Position numbers and translations under genes: made by a program | From: Elusimicrobiota bacterium | Lineage (GTDB): Bacteria > Elusimicrobiota > Endomicrobiia > CG1-02-37-114 > JAHJSO01 | Assembly: GCA_018830385.1 (NCBI GenBank) | Contig: JAHJSO010000088.1 | Span: 1 to 8,102, forward strand | Reading direction: 5' to 3' | Length of the DNA: 8,102 nt | Shown here: positions 6,939 to 8,102 of the stretch, one piece after another | How the letters are laid out: each line of letters begins with the position of its first letter | Numbering within the stretch: the first letter of the stretch is position 1 | The notes under the pieces: model-generated | Told to the model about the DNA's origin: nothing | What the model saw: only the letters and a program-made list of their open reading frames with translations | Database searches by the model: none

Positions 6939-6962
6939 GGTAGAACCGCTACCCTGCGGGTA
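6939..6962. repeat. Overlapping small inverted repeats between coiled-coil and kinase genes
   Basis: Plus-strand GGTAG-AACCG-CTACC (6939-6953) and TACCC-TGC-GGGTA (6950-6962) share bases 6950-6953, so only one 5-bp hairpin can form at a time. No T run follows on the transcribed strand, so neither is a good intrinsic terminator. They lie in the 41-nt gap just before the kinase start and could affect translation or RNA stability. Confidence 0.35.
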
Positions 6963-6964
6963 TA

Positions 6965-8102
6965 TCAAGTGGGTTTTGCAAGCGGAGAGGACGCAAGTCC
7001 GTTTATCTGCAATTGCAGTTCGTATATTTTATTTTCTTTCTCGTGCAGTTCCTGACGGGTGGATATAAATTTCACTCTTGCGTCATCCAGTTGTGACATG
7101 AGTTGTTTTATTTCTTTTTCCCTTTCTCCTGCGAGCCGCTGCTCCCTGAGTATCGCCTCGTTTTTTCTCCGCTCCCAGAGTTGCTGCTCGTTAACGAGTA
7201 AGTCCTCCCACTCCGCCCTTTCCCTCTCCCACTGCTGGACAATCTTCTGAAACTCCGCCTCAAGTTCTGCAATCCTTGACTTCCTCTGGTCATTCTCAAC
7301 CTTTGTTGATATGTAAATCAACCTGAGTTCGTCCATCTCCGCCGAAAGTAAGGTTATTTCGTCCTGCAGTTTTCGGACTTCCGTTTCCCTTGATTTCTTT
7401 ACCTGCTCGCTCAATGATACATACTCTTTCAGCCGCTGCTCGGAACGGATCTGCTCTTCAAGAAGGACTTTCTGCCAGTGTGCCTTGTCCTGTTCAACCG
7501 TGTTTAACATTCGGGTGTTATTGTCTCTGGCTTGCTGGAACGCCGTTTCAATTCCCTTCGTCTTTTCCTTTTCCAGCGCCAGAACCTGATGCTCTTCGGA
7601 AAGGGCGCCTTTCAGTGATATAATTTCTACCTGCAGTTGCTGGTATTTTTCAAGGATAGCAGTCCGCTGCGACTCAAACGCAACCTCCTGGACGAACAAG
7701 GAACCTTCAAGTTTCTTTCTTTCCTCTTCAGCCCTGTGGGTTATTCTCATCACTTCCTGCCGGAGCGTTTCAACCTGCTTTATCTTTTCAGTATTATTGT
7801 CCTCAACCTCTTTCCTGCGGCGCCTCTCCTGATCCAATTCCATCTCAAGGGCGGCAAGCATTGACATAACCTTGGAGACCTGCTCTTCGGTCTGCGTCTG
7901 TATAACATCCTCTTTGACTATGATTTCTTTCTTATGCTCTTCCCACTCCTTTTGCTGCTTTTGCCATGCCTCCTGCCATTCCCTGCGTTCCTGTTCAATC
8001 CGGGTTATAATTTCATTATTCCTGCTTTCCAGACCGGTTATCCTTTTATCCCGCTCTGCCACTTCCTGCAGGAGTGTTTCGTTCCGCTGTCTCTCCTGAA
8101 CC
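6965..8102 (-). CDS. Long coiled-coil protein, internally repeated (5' end beyond window)
   Basis: The frame is open to the right edge, and no start codon is convincing. The GTG at 8062 only marks a Val inside continuing coiled coil, with 13 more coding codons before the edge. About 378 residues are visible, almost all charged heptads rich in Glu, Lys, Arg and Gln, with no membrane segment and very few Gly or Pro except the C-terminal tail ASSPLAKPT. Counting from the codon at 8062, repeated blocks begin near EQERREW (23-29), EEERKKL (112-118), EQDKAHW (190-196) and ERERAEW (279-285), a period of about 78-89 residues. The last two blocks also share an IST[KR]-containing segment (251-254 and 333-336). 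I do not recognise the family. It resembles structural or scaffolding coiled-coil proteins in form only. Its position 41 nt before the kinase gene suggests co-expression, not a known function. Confidence 0.8.
   Translation of the reverse strand, partial: VQERQRNETLLQEVAERDKRITGLESRNNEIITRIEQERREWQEAWQKQQKEWEEHKKEIIVKEDVIQTQTEEQVSKVMSMLAALEMELDQERRRRKEVEDNNTEKIKQVETLRQEVMRITHRAEEERKKLEGSLFVQEVAFESQRTAILEKYQQLQVEIISLKGALSEEHQVLALEKEKTKGIETAFQQARDNNTRMLNTVEQDKAHWQKVLLEEQIRSEQRLKEYVSLSEQVKKSRETEVRKLQDEITLLSAEMDELRLIYISTKVENDQRKSRIAELEAEFQKIVQQWERERAEWEDLLVNEQQLWERRKNEAILREQRLAGEREKEIKQLMSQLDDARVKFISTRQELHEKENKIYELQLQINGLASSPLAKPT

Noticed and set aside
7108..7299. Small minus-strand frame inside the coiled-coil gene
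   Set aside because: It is an out-of-frame reading of repetitive coiled-coil codons; the longer heptad-bearing frame is clearly the coding one.

Overview
All six protein genes in this window lie on the minus strand, so transcription runs from the right edge to the left. In that order they are: a coiled-coil protein whose 5' end is beyond the right edge, a soluble REC-GAF-histidine kinase, a small ferredoxin:thioredoxin reductase catalytic subunit, DNA polymerase I (polA), dephospho-CoA kinase (coaE) and transcription terminator Rho (rho). Every plus-strand reading frame I examined is an antisense shadow of one of these. No tRNA, rRNA, CRISPR array, insertion sequence or phage gene was recognised.

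The organism is a bacterium of middling GC content, about the mid-40s percent by eye. The run polA-coaE-rho, a Rho without insertions, and a stand-alone FTR catalytic subunit suggest a Gram-negative, probably anaerobic lineage. I recall a polA-coaE-rho order from the Planctomycetota/Omnitrophota side of the tree. That placement is a low-confidence inference from gene order, not a sequence match.

Right part (5301-8102): the coiled-coil gene and the kinase gene are 41 nt apart and probably co-transcribed. The coiled-coil protein is built from roughly 78-89-residue repeats with Trp-bearing heptads. The kinase has no membrane segment. The kinase gene ends inside a palindromic, REP-like element (5257-5325) that supplies its stop codon and about its last eight codons.

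Middle part (1595-5240): the FTR, polA and coaE genes are chained by two 4-nt stop/start overlaps (ATGA and GTGA), the usual sign of translational coupling. The correct polA start is the ATG at 4953, giving 900 residues. Pol I keeps an intact 5' nuclease and polymerase, but its proofreading domain has lost all its catalytic acids and carries a GC-rich, low-complexity stretch. Polymerase motif A has Asp where Glu is nearly invariant.

Left part (1-1612): a perfect consensus sigma-70 promoter (TTGACA, 17 nt, TATAAT) overlaps the 3' end of coaE. It should give rho its own transcript with a leader of about 257 nt. That leader contains mutually exclusive hairpins just before the ribosome binding site. 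A second TATAAT lies just after rho and may start a transcript leaving the window.

Most of the window is housekeeping: transcription termination, CoA synthesis and DNA repair synthesis. The items most worth attention are the Pol I active-site changes, the rho leader, the repeat at the kinase 3' end, and the uncharacterised coiled-coil/kinase pair.
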